In this document: positions 25,184-37,205 of the stretch, in pieces | How positions within the stretch are numbered: the stretch's first letter is position 1 | How the letters are laid out: each line of letters starts with the position of its first letter | NCBI RefSeq assembly: GCF_000264995.1 | Contig: NW_006767435.1 | Location: 2,165,756-2,229,755 of the forward strand | DNA from: Punctularia strigosozonata HHB-11173 SS5 | Lineage: Eukaryota; Basidiomycota; Agaricomycetes; Corticiales; Punctulariaceae | Reading direction: 5' to 3' | DNA length: 64,000 bases | Made by a program: the position numbers and the translations under genes | The notes under the pieces: generated by a model | What the model saw: the letters and a program-made list of their open reading frames with translations, nothing else | Databases searched by the model: none | What the model was told of the DNA's origin: nothing

Positions 25184-27215
25184 CTAACGCCAGATTCCTG
25201 TGTCGTATACGATGCCCTGACCGGCGTTCGCGATGAAGGCACGCATGGTCGTCAGGTCCGGTTTGTCATCCGAGCCGTTCTTCGCGACAATGACCAGATA
25301 AGCCGAGCCGGGTACCTTCAGCGCGTCCTCGGCGCCGTAACCGGAAGAAGACGCGGCACTACCCATGGGGACGAACGCCTGGTTGGTGTACGGGTGCCGC
25401 TCGAGAACACGGACGGGCCATTCTCCGCCTTGCTGCGCGTCGATGGGCGCGCAGCGGTAGACCGAAAGGCCGGATGTGGCGCCCGCGTTCGCCGGGTACG
25501 ACTGCTCCAGGAGTGAGAGCTTGTGAAATTTGGTGGCAGTTCCTTGGTTGGCGGGGGTGAGCTTGATGCCTCGCGGCGCAGCGTGGGGGTCGTCCCATGC
25601 CTGCACGACCTTCCCAAAAGGCGCGAAGGCCTCGAACGTAAGCGGGAGCGCTGGGATCACTGGACCGCGTTTGCTGGAGGTCGTAGTAGCACCAGTCGAG
25701 TCTGCTTCGCCTCCTGCCGCGTCGGCTACGGCGGCTGTCGACTCGACGCTGGTTTCAAGACCTTGCTTACCCGCGGCCCGCTTTCCGATTATGCGCACCC
25801 GCTTGACTCCGCCGTCAGGATGGATGGTCAGTCGTACATGGGTGAATGCACGGTCGGCGACATTTTCCAGCTGGAAATAATGCTGCCTATGAGGGCCAAG
25901 CTTGCTTCGAGGCAGGATAGATATCCATTCATCCTCAGGTACGGCCGGAACCGTATCGGAGCTAATGGTCGCATGAAGCTCGCAGCTCTCGGGGAAATTG
26001 CCCTTGAAGTGAGCCGTGTCAATCTCGGCTTGCTCGAGGTAGCATGGCGCGCCACTTGGATTGATATCAGCAAGGCACATATGGACGCAAAAATCCGGAC
26101 TTGCAGCTGAATGATGACCCAGTCTTTATGGCCTTTTTGCCTACTACGCTTCGTCTCCCAGCCATCGCCCATATCTTTGCCTACGAATATGTCAGTGGAT
26201 GCTGATGCGTAAATCCTGACATGCCATACCGCGTCCTGGGATGATCAGATTGGATCCGACTCCGAAATGCTGATCGGATGTGAACACAACTTTTCCTCCT
26301 GCAAAGACATGGGCAAGGTCGCAAGAAGCGGATTCGTCTGCTGGAAACACGGGGGAAACCGAACCATAGACGCGGAAACGTGCCTATGGTGGAATGAATC
26401 AGTTGCAATCGCAATAGAGGATCGCAATCGTTGCTATACGCACAATTCCACCGTCGGGATACATGTTCAATTTGACATAATTATAAGGTTGCGTCTCCGG
26501 GATTTTGAATAGGTGTCTTGACGACGGTCCTAAGCTCACTTTCGGGAGAATTTCTATCCACTTGACGACGTTGAGCTAGATATTCCACGAACGGAGTGGA
26601 GATGAACTAACGCGAGAATCGTTCTCGACTGGGTCACGTCCGTCGACGGAATGCAAGGCCTGTATGGAGACCTCTGGGGCTTCGTTACCTGCGTATGGAG
26701 TTGTCACGGCTTCGTTCCGTCAGACGAACGGTATTTGACCCTGACCATTGAAGTGTGTCGTGTCAACATCGAAGCCGAAGATTGTTCCTGTCGTTCCCAG
26801 CTTGACGACGCACCTGAGAAGAGGGATTTAGTGAGGTGAATACGGCAGATGATACCGCGATCGAGCATACCAATCATAGTTCGGGTTATGCCTGCGTGTT
26901 TCCCAGCCGCTGTACAGAGCACCCTTGGGGCCGAACTGACCTTTTAGGCTAGGTGCGGGCTTCATGCAAAGAAGGTTCAATGTAAGCGGATGCAGTTGAC
27001 GGAGAACGCTGATGCTCACCTCGACCAGTAATAGATGAAAAGCCTCCGCGAAGAACTCGTCTGAAAGGGATGTCACCCGTCCTCCCAGCGCAACACTCGA
27101 CAGCTCTATGTTTCGGGGTCGGTCGGACCATTCATCGGATAGGAGCTGTAGCGCTCACACCTATTGCAGTACCGAACGATTGTAAGAAGTTCTCGAGTGC
27201 GATTCTTTCCGCCAT
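25184..27215 (-). CDS. Bifunctional allantoicase / ureidoglycolate lyase
   Basis: Two consecutive steps of purine-ring nitrogen recovery sit in one protein: allantoate to ureidoglycolate plus urea, then ureidoglycolate to glyoxylate plus urea. The start at 27215 gives [18 protein letters not shown], then an intron (27106-27160), then [20 protein letters not shown]. Allantoicase repeats follow: [33 protein letters not shown], and the second copy with [24 protein letters not shown]. From about 25700 down the sequence is a ureidoglycolate lyase domain: [43 protein letters not shown], ending [10 protein letters not shown]. The intron at 26055-26104 has a GC donor (GCAAGT). Separate DAL2 and DAL3 genes are usual in yeasts. 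A DAL2,3,3 fusion is known in Cryptococcus (from memory). Confidence 0.9.
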
Positions 27216-27712
27216 TGCTGCTGATGCACGGTCGTAAATAAGATCGGCGCGCTTTGCTGGCAGTTATTATGTCGAGCTCAGCACGATTGCCGTGACTCAA
27301 CGGAACGCGACGGCCGCGATTCGCCCGTTATCGCGCGTCCAGTGCTCCGCCACGATTGCACAGCCACGTTAAGATCCAGCATGCATCATCAGCGTAATCA
27401 CATGCGACAAGCCACCCCTTTGGTTATGATCTCCTCTGCGCGAATGCAGCTCGTGTTTAACCCGCCATGATTGACCACCTGTTAGGACGCCCGAGCCTCT
27501 CCTGGAAGCGCACACAAGTACGATGCTCCGTGTTTTGTCCGGTGGGATCGTTCTGAACCGGCGTGCAACTCGAACAGGTCTTTTTCGTCATCTTCTTTTG
27601 GGTATGGAGAATCACATATGGGAACCCCGGAGGGCCGCGGGTTCTGTGGTTAAGGAGATTGAATAGGACTCTTCGTACGCCGCCGATGTCTAAATTGCGA
27701 ATTTCAACTCAC
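27216..27712. other. Divergent intergenic region, DAL fusion and hydrolase genes
   Basis: About 500 bp serving as promoter region for both opposed genes. I looked here for a first exon of the hydrolase gene and found no ATG-led piece whose splice phase fits. No TATA box stands out. Confidence 0.45.
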
Positions 27713-30527
27713 ATGTTGCCTTAGAGCGATTCACTCCCTGGCAAATCATCGTTAGCACACTCACAGCTGTATATGCTATTCGCAATCTCGACAAGATACT
27801 CGGCCTCGGATGTGAGTTGTATCGGTATTAATCCAGATTGTATCTGACCATGGTTCAGCGCCCGAACCGCTTGCAAATTTGGTACGCCATGTCTCATCGA
27901 CTTTCCGGCGTTGACACGTTCGTCTGACTTGGGATTCAGTATTCCCCATCATATTATAGAGCAACATGGATTGTCACAGGATTAGATGCGGGCTTTGCGA
28001 CCGCCATGAACATTAGGCCTAAATGGTTTCGTGATCTCTGCTCCGTTTTATTCTCGGTGTATTATATCATATATGCTCAGGAAGCAGACGAAAAGGCAAG
28101 GGCATCGCTCGTCTCGTTTCGAGAAGAGGTTTCATCTGACCTGGACCTAGCTCCGACGATTCCGAGCTGTACCCACTGTAGAAATGCTCCGCACAACTTG
28201 GGAGAAGACCGGGAACCCCATTGTGCGTAGCCCACCATCATTCACGGACATGAGCCTGATCTCTCCATTCGCAGTTGCGGGCGTTCACATACTACCCACC
28301 TGTTACCATCCGAAGAAAGATACTTCTGCCTCGGCCTAAGGACTCGGCCTACCAGCGGCCCATCACCGCCTGGTTGTTCTTCGCCGCACCAGAACACCAG
28401 CTTGCCCGTTCGACGGACCTTATACTTGACTTCCCTGGAGGCGGCTTCATCGCCATGAACCCCCTTCATCATGAGGAAAGGCTGCGCATGTGGGCCGTAC
28501 GCACGGGCAAACCTGTGTTATCTATTGATTACGGCAAGGCACCGGAATGTAAGAACCTGCCTGTTTGAGTGCGTCGATTCATGCTTACTTGCTATCAATA
28601 GATCCGTATCCATGGGCGATAGAAGAGGCTTTCGATGCCTACCGTGTCCTCGCAGCCTCCAATGGAAAGCTGATAGGCATGTCCGGTAGGAGGCTCCACA
28701 TCGTCATGTCCGGCGATTCTGCGTTAGTATTCTTATCGAGGCCGCCCTGGATCGTTTCGTCGACTGACTTGTGCTATAGCGGTGCAACGATGACTGTTAA
28801 TGTCATGATCAAGATACTCGAGACGCAAGCGGCAGTGCCGCATCCTCTCGCGATCGTGCTGAATTATGCGGCGCTGGACTTCAATTTCACGTCCTGGATG
28901 TCCCCTGACAATCTCCGCGTGCTGCGGTCAGAACAGTCCTCTGCTAATCTGCGAGGCTTAGCCCAGTCGAAAGACCACCTCAGCCACGCCAGCCCGCTGT
29001 CGATGGTCGGACCGCGCAAGATCAGACGGCGGCGGAGCTGGCGAGAGACTATCAGACATCCGTTCGGCACCACGTCGACTGAGGTCTCTCCTGTGCGCGT
29101 CCGGCGCACGAAGACGCGGCCGGAGATCCGCAGACGCGAAACGGGAGAACAGGAGCGGGGTACCCTCGCAGACTCTGAAGACGAGCCCGCGTCTAGGTCC
29201 GGATCTTCTCGAACGCTAACCCAAACCGCCGAGGAGCCGGTCGCGGATAGGGTTCGGTTCTTGCCCCTCAGCCAGTCCACGTTGGAGCAGCAGCAAAGGG
29301 AGACGCCACGCGCGCCGAACAATGAGGTGCCCAGCGCTGGCGAGCCTTTAGGGACAAGGATGACCATGACGAGTCGCACAGGCTACTTCCAAGATAGAAT
29401 CATCACGCCCAGTATGGTGCGTCGGGGATCTTCCATCACATCACACGCGCGAGAAGAGCGAGACTGAACATGCCTCTTTCGGACGCCTGCGTCCGCGCCC
29501 ACAGATGCGTGCGATGGCGCTGTTGTACATTGGACCTTACCGCAACCCGGACTTCGCGACTGATTATCACATCTCCCCTATCTTGACCCCACGGTGAGAA
29601 CAGTGGCTGCATTTTGACTGGGTGGTCGTGCAGCTCGGCTGATCTTCAATAACTTTGCACAGCAATCTCCTGGCGCAGTTCCCTCCGCTGCTGATGCAGT
29701 GCGGGGAGAAAGATCCTTTTGTTGACGACACCGTCATATTCGCTGGCCGCGTTCGGGAAGCGAAGCGCGCGCGGAAGCGGGAACTGGAGCTCGCCGTGGC
29801 CGGCCAGAGCGCCAAGTTCGGCGAGGCGCTGCGCATGAGCGCGTCGGCATCGCCGGGGTCTGACGACTCTTTGCGGCAGAAGGCGCGTGAGCTCGAGCGG
29901 CTGAAGGAGGAAAGCGAGGAAGACTGGGTGCAGATGCAGATATATTCGGATTGGAGCCATGGGTATCTGCAGATGCCGATGTTGCTGAAGGAGGCGCGGC
30001 TGGTCATCGACGATATCGCGGATTGGATCGACGACGTGTTCGGGGCTCGGGGCGATAGTGCGGCGGCCCTCGGTGCGGACGCCGCGATGCTCTCAAGGGG
30101 TGCTGCGGACGTGGGGGCGGGACGTCGTCGGTCGCCGAGGGGCGAACGCGATGCGCCACGGAGCTCGAAGCGGCAGACGTCGGAATCGGAGGTGACGGAG
30201 AGCGAGGCGGACGATCCTATCATGCTGGTGCCCAAGCGCAACGCGCGACCTTCGTTCGCGGGCTCGGACGAGACGGCGGTAGCGACGCGCAGCACGTTCG
30301 GACGATCCGCGCGCGACTCGGACGAGACGCTGAGCAGCGACCGGACGTCTCCATCCGGCGAGCTGGGGACGCCCGAAAGCGGCAAGGGTGGGCAGCACGG
30401 GGCGCACGTGGCCAGATTGGGCGAGGGGAACGCTGCGACGGCCGGGAAGACCGGGCAGACGATATCGGAGGTGGAACTGATGAGGCGGCGGCGGCTGTTG
30501 GACTCGCACATTTTTGCGTCTGGGTAG
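27713..30527 (+). CDS. HSL-type alpha/beta hydrolase (lipase/esterase)
   Basis: A serine hydrolase of the hormone-sensitive-lipase type; the substrate is unknown. An N-terminal hydrophobic part (PWQIIVSTLTAVYAIRNLDK, SYYRATWIVTGLDAG) may anchor it in a membrane. The oxyanion block is ILDFPGGGFIAMNP, lacking the His of the usual HGGG. The nucleophile motif is MSGDSAGATM, split by an intron. The Asp lies in CGEKDPFVDD and the His in SDWSHGYLQM. Between nucleophile and Asp lies a long charged, disordered insert (28930-29400). A second low-complexity tail ends at 30527. The intron at 28096-28150 has a GC donor. The N-terminal frame opens after TAA at 27691 with no ATG before PWQ; the ATG at 27713 is one base out of frame. 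The start is therefore unresolved. Confidence 0.85.
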
Positions 30528-30727
30528 CGTAACGGTACAGGATACGGGCGTGTTATTAGATCAGAAGCTGGGCCGGTGGCAGCGCCAGTGGGACCACGCT
30601 GGTTTTAGGCTTCCTGCACAGCAAAGGGCTGACACAGCCTTCCGAAGGGATCAGTCTGAGCAGCCGTGTTCCCCGGTGCACGTCGCGCCCATAAGTCACG
30701 CACGCCGCCTCCTTTTCTCCTCCAACC

Positions 30728-32297
30728 ATGTCCTCCGTGGACCAGCCGGTCGACCCCGCCCTCACCACCTCCACCTCCCTCGACCTCCTCGCCACCATGT
30801 CCGCCCACCCCGAGATCACCCGCCCGCGCTCCCGCGACGACGGCCCACAGGGCGACCCCTACCCGGCCGCGCCACCCCCCGCCCTCACCGCCACCCCCAG
30901 CAACGACCAGCCGCGCCCAGGGCCCGCCCCGACCCCTGGTCCTCGTCTCAAACCCCGTGGCGCCCCCGCCGTCGGCAGCCGCGCGACCGCCCCCAACGTC
31001 TTCTACGGCCTCCAGGCCGCGGGCTACGTCCCCGCCGATCCCAACGATCCCGCGCGATCCCTCGCCGTCGCGTCCCCCGACGCTGCCGCCGTCGCCGCGG
31101 CTGCCATCGCGTTCGCCAACGCCAGCGCCAACGGGGCCTCGCCCGCGTGGGACGGCACCCAGCCGCCGCCGGATGGCGCCGAGGTGCCAGGCAGCCCCTC
31201 CGCCATCGGGACGCACTACATCAACACCAGCGCCGTCCCCCGCCTGCCGCCCATACTCCAGGTCGAAAAGCAGCAGGTCACGACCTCGGCCACCCAGGCC
31301 GCCAGCGCGAGCCGCAGGCGGAACGAGGCCAACTTTGTCTGCCCCGTCCCTGGATGTGGCAGTACCTTCACCAGGCGTTTCAATCTCAGAGGTGTGTACG
31401 ATATTTCCCGTCTTCTTCGGATCTCTCCATTGCCGGTCTTCCTTCTCTTCACCTCCAACGGTTTCGATGTGGGGCGTTCCGCAACGTTATCTCTCTATCC
31501 TTTATCCGCCGAAACCGCGAGCCGATGCTGACTACGAGGCCCGCCAGGTCATCTACGCTCGCATACCGAGGAACGCCCTTACGTCTGCGAGTGGCCCGGC
31601 TGCGGAAAGGGATTCGCCCGGCAGCACGATTGCAAGTGAGCACCGCATGACCGCCACGGTATTCTCAGTTCGTCGATTCTCACGTCTTCCTTCTTTCCGT
31701 TCCCAGACGGCACCAGGCGTTGCATTATCAGCGCACGACCCAAAACGTGTGTCATGGCTGTGGCAAGACGTTCAGTCGTTTGGACGCTCTGAACGTGAGT
31801 CGCCCCCTCCGTTCTTCTGTTCTATCAGATTTCGGACGTCCATTCCTGACTTGACTTCATCTTCTCGAAAACGCCACTGCAACGCTAATAGCGCCACTGT
31901 GAGTACCGCCCCTCCCGCGATTAACCCTATCTGGAGCCCCATTCAATCTCTGACCTCGGGTTTTCTTTTTTCAGTGCGATCTGAAGGAGGCGCAGACTGC
32001 CGTGCTCAGCACGCCGCGATGCAATCTCAGCAGAACATGCCGCCCGCGCCAGCGACGGTGGAGGCGGCGTCGCCCGCTCCCCCGAGCGGACGCGCCCTGC
32101 GCAAAACGACGCCTTCCGCTCCCAGCGATCCCACCGCGTCCGCATATGGACGCTTCGCGGTTGCCGGTGGCACCGGCGCGCCAGGCCCGAACGGGGAGGG
32201 TCAAGAGCAATGGGAGCAGCGAAGCAATACGGCTGCCGACCAGGAGACCGCTAACGGGCTCCTTCCGCCCATATCCAGCTCGCGCGGGACATCGTAA
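30728..32297 (+). CDS. C2H2 zinc-finger transcription factor, Swi5/Ace2-like fingers
   Basis: A probable DNA-binding regulator. The start ATG at 30728 opens [21 protein letters not shown] Pro/Ala-rich disordered region of about 200 residues precedes three fingers assembled over several exons: [40 protein letters not shown], and [20 protein letters not shown] followed by SEGGADC. The TRxFNLxxHLRxHT, GKxFARQHDxKRH and SRxDALxRHxxxExG series is the Swi5/Ace2 finger pattern, so target sites of the ACCAGC type might be expected (inference). The C-terminus ([11 protein letters not shown] to [12 protein letters not shown]) is disordered. No domain outside the fingers is recognisable, so I do not assign orthology to Ace2 itself. 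Confidence 0.85.
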
Positions 32298-35065
32298 TCG
32301 TCGTCGGCCCAACCGGAGCGCACCGCGCGGTCGCCGCTTCTTTCGTTTCTATTTCTTTATTGGTCTCAATCCCGATTGACTCTGTGTGCTCCTACCGGCG
32401 GAGTTCCGGCCCCGATGTGCTACGTTGTACAATTAATACTCTCCTGTCTTACCCTTGGCGAGTATAATATGTCAGGTTATGGACCGATCTCATTTTCTCC
32501 ATTCCTCGATCTGTTCACGACGCTGCAGGCGTGGAACAGCCACCGGAAAAGCTCCCGCCGTAACCCAGGTTCTGACAGCCCAGTGCAAGGACGTGCCGGA
32601 TCGAAGCCCGCCGGTGATTCAACGCGCACCGAATGCAGTGCATTAATGCTTTGCGACCCCCCCTCTCCATCGTCATTCCTCCGACGAAGACGTGGTCGTC
32701 GACCTGCCAGCGCCGTTTCTCTCTCCTCCCCGCTGCGGGAGACAATATCCATGGAGAGAGCTATCACCCCCCGCTGCGGCGCGTAGACGTGCCCCATCCA
32801 CGGCGATCACTCGCGCTGGCGTCGCAGTTCGCAGATCAGCGAGCAGGCGTCAGTGATGCTGCGCGCCGGCCGGCCGTTCTCAGACAGGTTAGAGCGTCGT
32901 ATTGTACGCGATATCGACGTCCCAGCCACAGGCCCAAGCCCCTTGGGGCTAGTCGCACCACCATCGATGTCCCGTGGCGGTGTTGTGATAAGCGCTAATG
33001 CCAAGTGCGAAAGCTCGGCGAGACCGCGTTTCTGGCTGTACAATCCTCGAGGACGGCGTCACAGGAATTGTCGTTGCGCGGCAGTGTCGGGAGGGATGGC
33101 GATAAACTTTAAAGCTCGGAGACACAGTGTGCAGAGTGAGTACTGAGTGTTGCTCTCTGCACATGTCGGTCCGATAGGGGTATTCGGACATTGAAACGGA
33201 CGTTCCATATGCGTACATATATATCCGCTGCGGTCAATGCATTCGAACGTACTCGGGCAGGTTCAGGCGCGTGTGATGGCGATGCCGTATACAGCAACCA
33301 TTGCTCCGTCGAAAAAGGAACGTCAAACGTGGAGTCTGGATCGGGGGGTCGGCGGCGGTGAGGCACCGTGACCGTCTGCGCCAAGTGTGCCCTTCGTCCG
33401 ATTGAACTTCCTCGTCTGATGGAACCGGTTTATCGCCCATGCTCCGCCCAGTACTTACGCGGAGCTCACGGGATGCTTTGGAGTATGCGCTTACGACGAT
33501 GACGGATGCCGGGGATATCATCGCACTGGAACTTCGCTCAATACATATGTATCGCGACGACCTGCCTTGAACAGAGCGTCCGAACCCAATCATCGTTTAT
33601 TTAAAAATAAGCACGAAACAGGTCGTGTCAGTGCCAAATGGTGCGAGTCCATGCCGTACACGCATGATAAGTTATTGCCTGTAGGAGCTCCCGTGGTGCA
33701 CGCCGGCGAAGCCAACGCGGTCCGATCGTTCGCTCGCAGTCTTCACCCGATGCCTCGAGCGCGCTCTCCGCCGCCGGTCCTGCTGGCGCAACGTTGTCAA
33801 TCAAGATGGAAGCCACGATGTACATACTCGCTCGCGATGAGTTCTCGTGTCTCTGCTAAACGTCACATTGCCAACTCCGTCCGAACGCAAGTACTGCCAC
33901 GCCAGATAGCATGTTCAGAAGCTCTGAATTTGCTCTTAGAAAGCCGGACGGGTTGCATCAGTGGGAAAAACGCCCATCGGTCGTGCCCAACCTTGATTGC
34001 CGTTCCTCCGTTTCTTCGGGCACAGCTGCGCAACTCCACGAGATCGATTCCAGAGGGACAGCGTGGCGCTGCCACTCATGTCAGCCGTGAGGCCCGCTTG
34101 GATATGAACTCGTCCCACAGCCCGCCACGCTGGTATGTAAAGCCACGGAACAATCAAGGTATGCTGGCAGCGGCGTGCATGGGAGCAGCGCACGCCATCC
34201 AACAAGCAAACTGTTGATTGCATTTTTACTTCAATCAAGGGCCGCGGACCATAACGTGAACGTGGTATGAGGAGCATTTATGATTAAAATTTATAGCGAC
34301 TTGCGCTTGAAGCTTGAAGCCTCAACCCGAGATATTGATGACGTTTGGGGATGATGCCATGATTGAGCTTACCAGTGGTTGATGACCGATTTCGGGGCGT
34401 GGCAGGTACGTATGCAGGCCGAGAGCCGGATGCCCATGTCGATCTGGGAATTCGACCATGTGGGACCGCAAAAAAATCTGCCGAGTGGGTTTCAGCTGCC
34501 GAACACCAGTAGTATGCCGACTAACCATCGGCGGAGGATTTGAGCAATGAACAAGGACCATGAGATCAGGCAATGCGTGGATCTGCATCAGATACTCACA
34601 CTCGTCCTTGCCGATCAACGATTCGAGACGAAGAGAAGCCAGTCGGCGTGAAAATCATTCCATGCCCATATTCGTCTTTCTGCCGCGGTAGCACGCGTGA
34701 ACGCGTCGAACACAGAGGGCGACTTCCTTCTCGATTGCCATACTTAGGATGATGGGCTATGTAGTTGGGTTTCGTACAAAAGCTAGAACGATAGGATGAG
34801 GGCCATAGTAATGCAACATCTGGACAGGAAAAGTACCGCTCGGTTTGCGTGAACAACCCGAGGCTAACGTTTTTTGACGGAGAGAATAAGCGTAGTTCGC
34901 AAGTATAAGGATGCGATAGAATAAGATGCCGGAAAAGTAGCGATGCTGAGAACAAGAAGCGAGAGCAATCAAGCGATGAGATACGTCTAAGGATGAAACT
35001 ACCTAGACCGAGGTCATAAATAAGTATAGAACAACATCCGGTGTCCAACGCCGACAAGATTACTG
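32298..35065. other. Gap of 2.8 kb without a recognised gene
   Basis: Contains only unassigned frames. The longest on + (33567-34217, non-ATG opening) has a composition like chance sequence. On the minus strand, 34322-34690 is more coding-like (LIGKDECEYLMQIHALPDLM, then HMVEFPDRHGHPALGLHTYL) and might be a small or decayed gene, but I know no family for it. 34620-35065 is probably the 3' UTR of ERT1. A C-rich and T/C-rich stretch near 32655-32720 stands out by composition. Confidence 0.4.
34322..34618 (-). other. Unassigned coding-like frame
   Basis: A minus-strand open frame of about 98 codons, MIGKDECEYLMQIHALPDLM onward to SSPNVINISG, remains open upstream to about 34650 (RRLASLRLESLIGKDECEYL). 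Codon choice looks gene-like and a possible intron (GT near 34530, AG near 34485) lies within. No family is recognised. It could be a small gene, a fragment, or chance. Confidence 0.2.
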
Positions 35066-37205
35066 CTATAACAACGGCAACCATTGTCCTGAAGGATTAC
35101 AAGGCATCAGCGAGACTGCCTAGCACAAAAACGAAGACGGATCATACCGATGACGAGACTCGGCAAGTCAAACATGTCTCTACGTATCGAGAAGCAGAAG
35201 GTGCAAGGCACCGGCGTGCCGGACGGCTTGAGTAATATGCAGTGAGCATAGACAGATTGTGTCGTGTTTTCGAAAGCGTGCGAGGCAAAATTTTCCCAGT
35301 ACTCGACCACGGATTGATTTTCGAAGAGCTGAGACCGTGCCTCAGGTTACGACGGAGGTGACGGTGAGAGCATTGACCCACCTCCCAGATGTACTTTCGC
35401 TGGCCCAGCAGCGATTCACGCGACCACTCTGTTAGTGTGCTGAACTCGGCGCCGACCAAACATATCTCGCCCGTTCGTCGCCACGCCACGGTTGGCGTCC
35501 CACTGAACGAGATGAGCTTGTTCAACTCCTAAAAGACGAAATAAGCGTGTATCGATCCACGTAAGACGCAAGGTACCCACAAGCAATGACCGCTGGAAAC
35601 ATTTTTCCACGAACACCTCATCCTCCTCTGATAACGGCAATTGCAACGCAATCAAGGAAGGACGAAAGATTGCCAATGCGCGGACGATACGCAGTATATC
35701 ATTCTTCTCGAATCTATATCAGTCCGAGCCCGGATGGGAAGGGTAACATCCGATGAATGGTGTCGGCAGACCATCATGCGGTCATGGAAGGTGGGACCCA
35801 AGGAAGCAACCGGAGCATCAGCTCGTTACATCCCAAGCTGCATATAGCGGGACAGAGACACGCTGTCACGAGCACCGCATCCCCGCCGCATCGTATAGAC
35901 GCAACGCACCGACTCGAGAGATGCTTCATAAGCGCGTGATACCCCTCCGTGTAGTCATACGGTGCCGTGACCTTCTCGTACACACTCGACTTGACCGCCT
36001 TGTCCGCCCCAAATTCGCCCGAATCGACGCTATCTGAGAACAACCGGGCGGAGCCCAACCGCGGAGACGTCGAGAGGAGGGACTGGTGCTGCTCGCGCTC
36101 TTGTTGTGGCGAGTATTGCAGCGTGATGAAGTCGTCGGCGAGGCCATCGGCGTCACCGGTGGTCTGCCCAGGGGCAACCGAGAGCTGCGAGCTTCCATAT
36201 GTGCGATTGCGATACGCGGAGGGGAAGTCGCCCAAAGCAGCAAGTGGAAGAGTACTCGCTAATGGCGAGCTGACAGGCCAGGACGGCTCCATGAGCGTCT
36301 GCATATACGGTTCGGGCGAGCCTTCGTGTCCACGGGTATCGAGACCTTCTGCATCGTTGTTGGCGTGAAGCTCGGTCAAGGCGAGCTCGTCTCGGAGTGC
36401 CTGCTCGAGGTCGACTTCTGGGGGACTAGGGCCGCCAAGGATGGCGGAGAGAATGGAATACTCGAGGTTGGCGGCCTCGGATCCGAATGGGAAGTTGGGA
36501 TCGAAGGAAACGTTGAATAATGGGTCATTAGGGAGGAAGGGTTCCGCTAATGAAGAAGTCAGTCAAATTTATCTTAGATTTTCTAACGCGCGTCGGGCCA
36601 CTTACACGTCGGTAATGGCGCTGTATCGTACGTCGGAGCTTGGGTCGTTGTCGGTGGTGGCGGCACCGGCGTTGGCGTCACGGTTTTCGCTGAATGGCTA
36701 TTGTTCTTGTTCTTCAGTTCGGCTGAATATCGGTGAGAAAAGTTGAGTATATGCGCCTGTCCGATGACGTACCTAGTTCCTCGTCGTCCAGGAGGTACTT
36801 GGCCTTCTTTCGGTGACCCTCTGTGCAGTTGTCGGCGATACCGCGCTTGATACAGCGCTGACAAGGGCGCGCTGAGTGTTTGTGTCAGAGATATGTAATA
36901 TAGATAGGCGCGGGAGTGATAAATGACGCACAGTCATCGCAGGTGAGATGCGATTTTTGGCAGTGAAAGCAGGCGCGATTCGCCTTCTTCTTCTTCGGTC
37001 CGTCTCTTGAAGGTTTCCGCTGCACCTCGCGCGCAGACGAATCTGGACTTTCGCTTCCCGCGTCGAACGAGGCCGTGCGCTTGCGCTTGGGTAGCCCACC
37101 TCCGCTGGGAACCTTTTTGAAGGTTTTTGTGAGCGTCGCCATTTGATCAGAGGTCGAAGAAGACGACGACGACGCGGGCGGGGCGGGGTAGATGGGGGCA
37201 GGCAT
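35066..37205 (-). CDS. ERT1: ERT1/AcuK-type Zn2Cys6 transcription factor with PAS domain
   Basis: A regulator of gluconeogenesis and non-fermentable carbon use. The start at 37205 opens [20 protein letters not shown]. The zinc cluster is [20 protein letters not shown] then [11 protein letters not shown], split by an intron after DD, followed by [15 protein letters not shown], a sequence specific to the ERT1/AcuK/AcuM group. The middle is acidic and disordered ([20 protein letters not shown]). The C-terminal PAS-like part includes [54 protein letters not shown] and [21 protein letters not shown] final small exon gives QWLPLL with stop at 35066-35068. The whole architecture is present. An AcuM-like paralogue is the alternative. 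Confidence 0.9.

Noticed and set aside
30514-31650. 378-codon + frame, Arg/Pro-rich, overlapping the C2H2 gene
   Set aside because: It is a frame-shifted shadow of the G+C-rich Pro/Ala exon. It lacks the zinc-finger frame and has no domain.
33567-34217. 216-codon + frame in the gap before ERT1
   Set aside because: It opens at a non-ATG codon, composition is like random translation, and no motif or splice pattern supports it.
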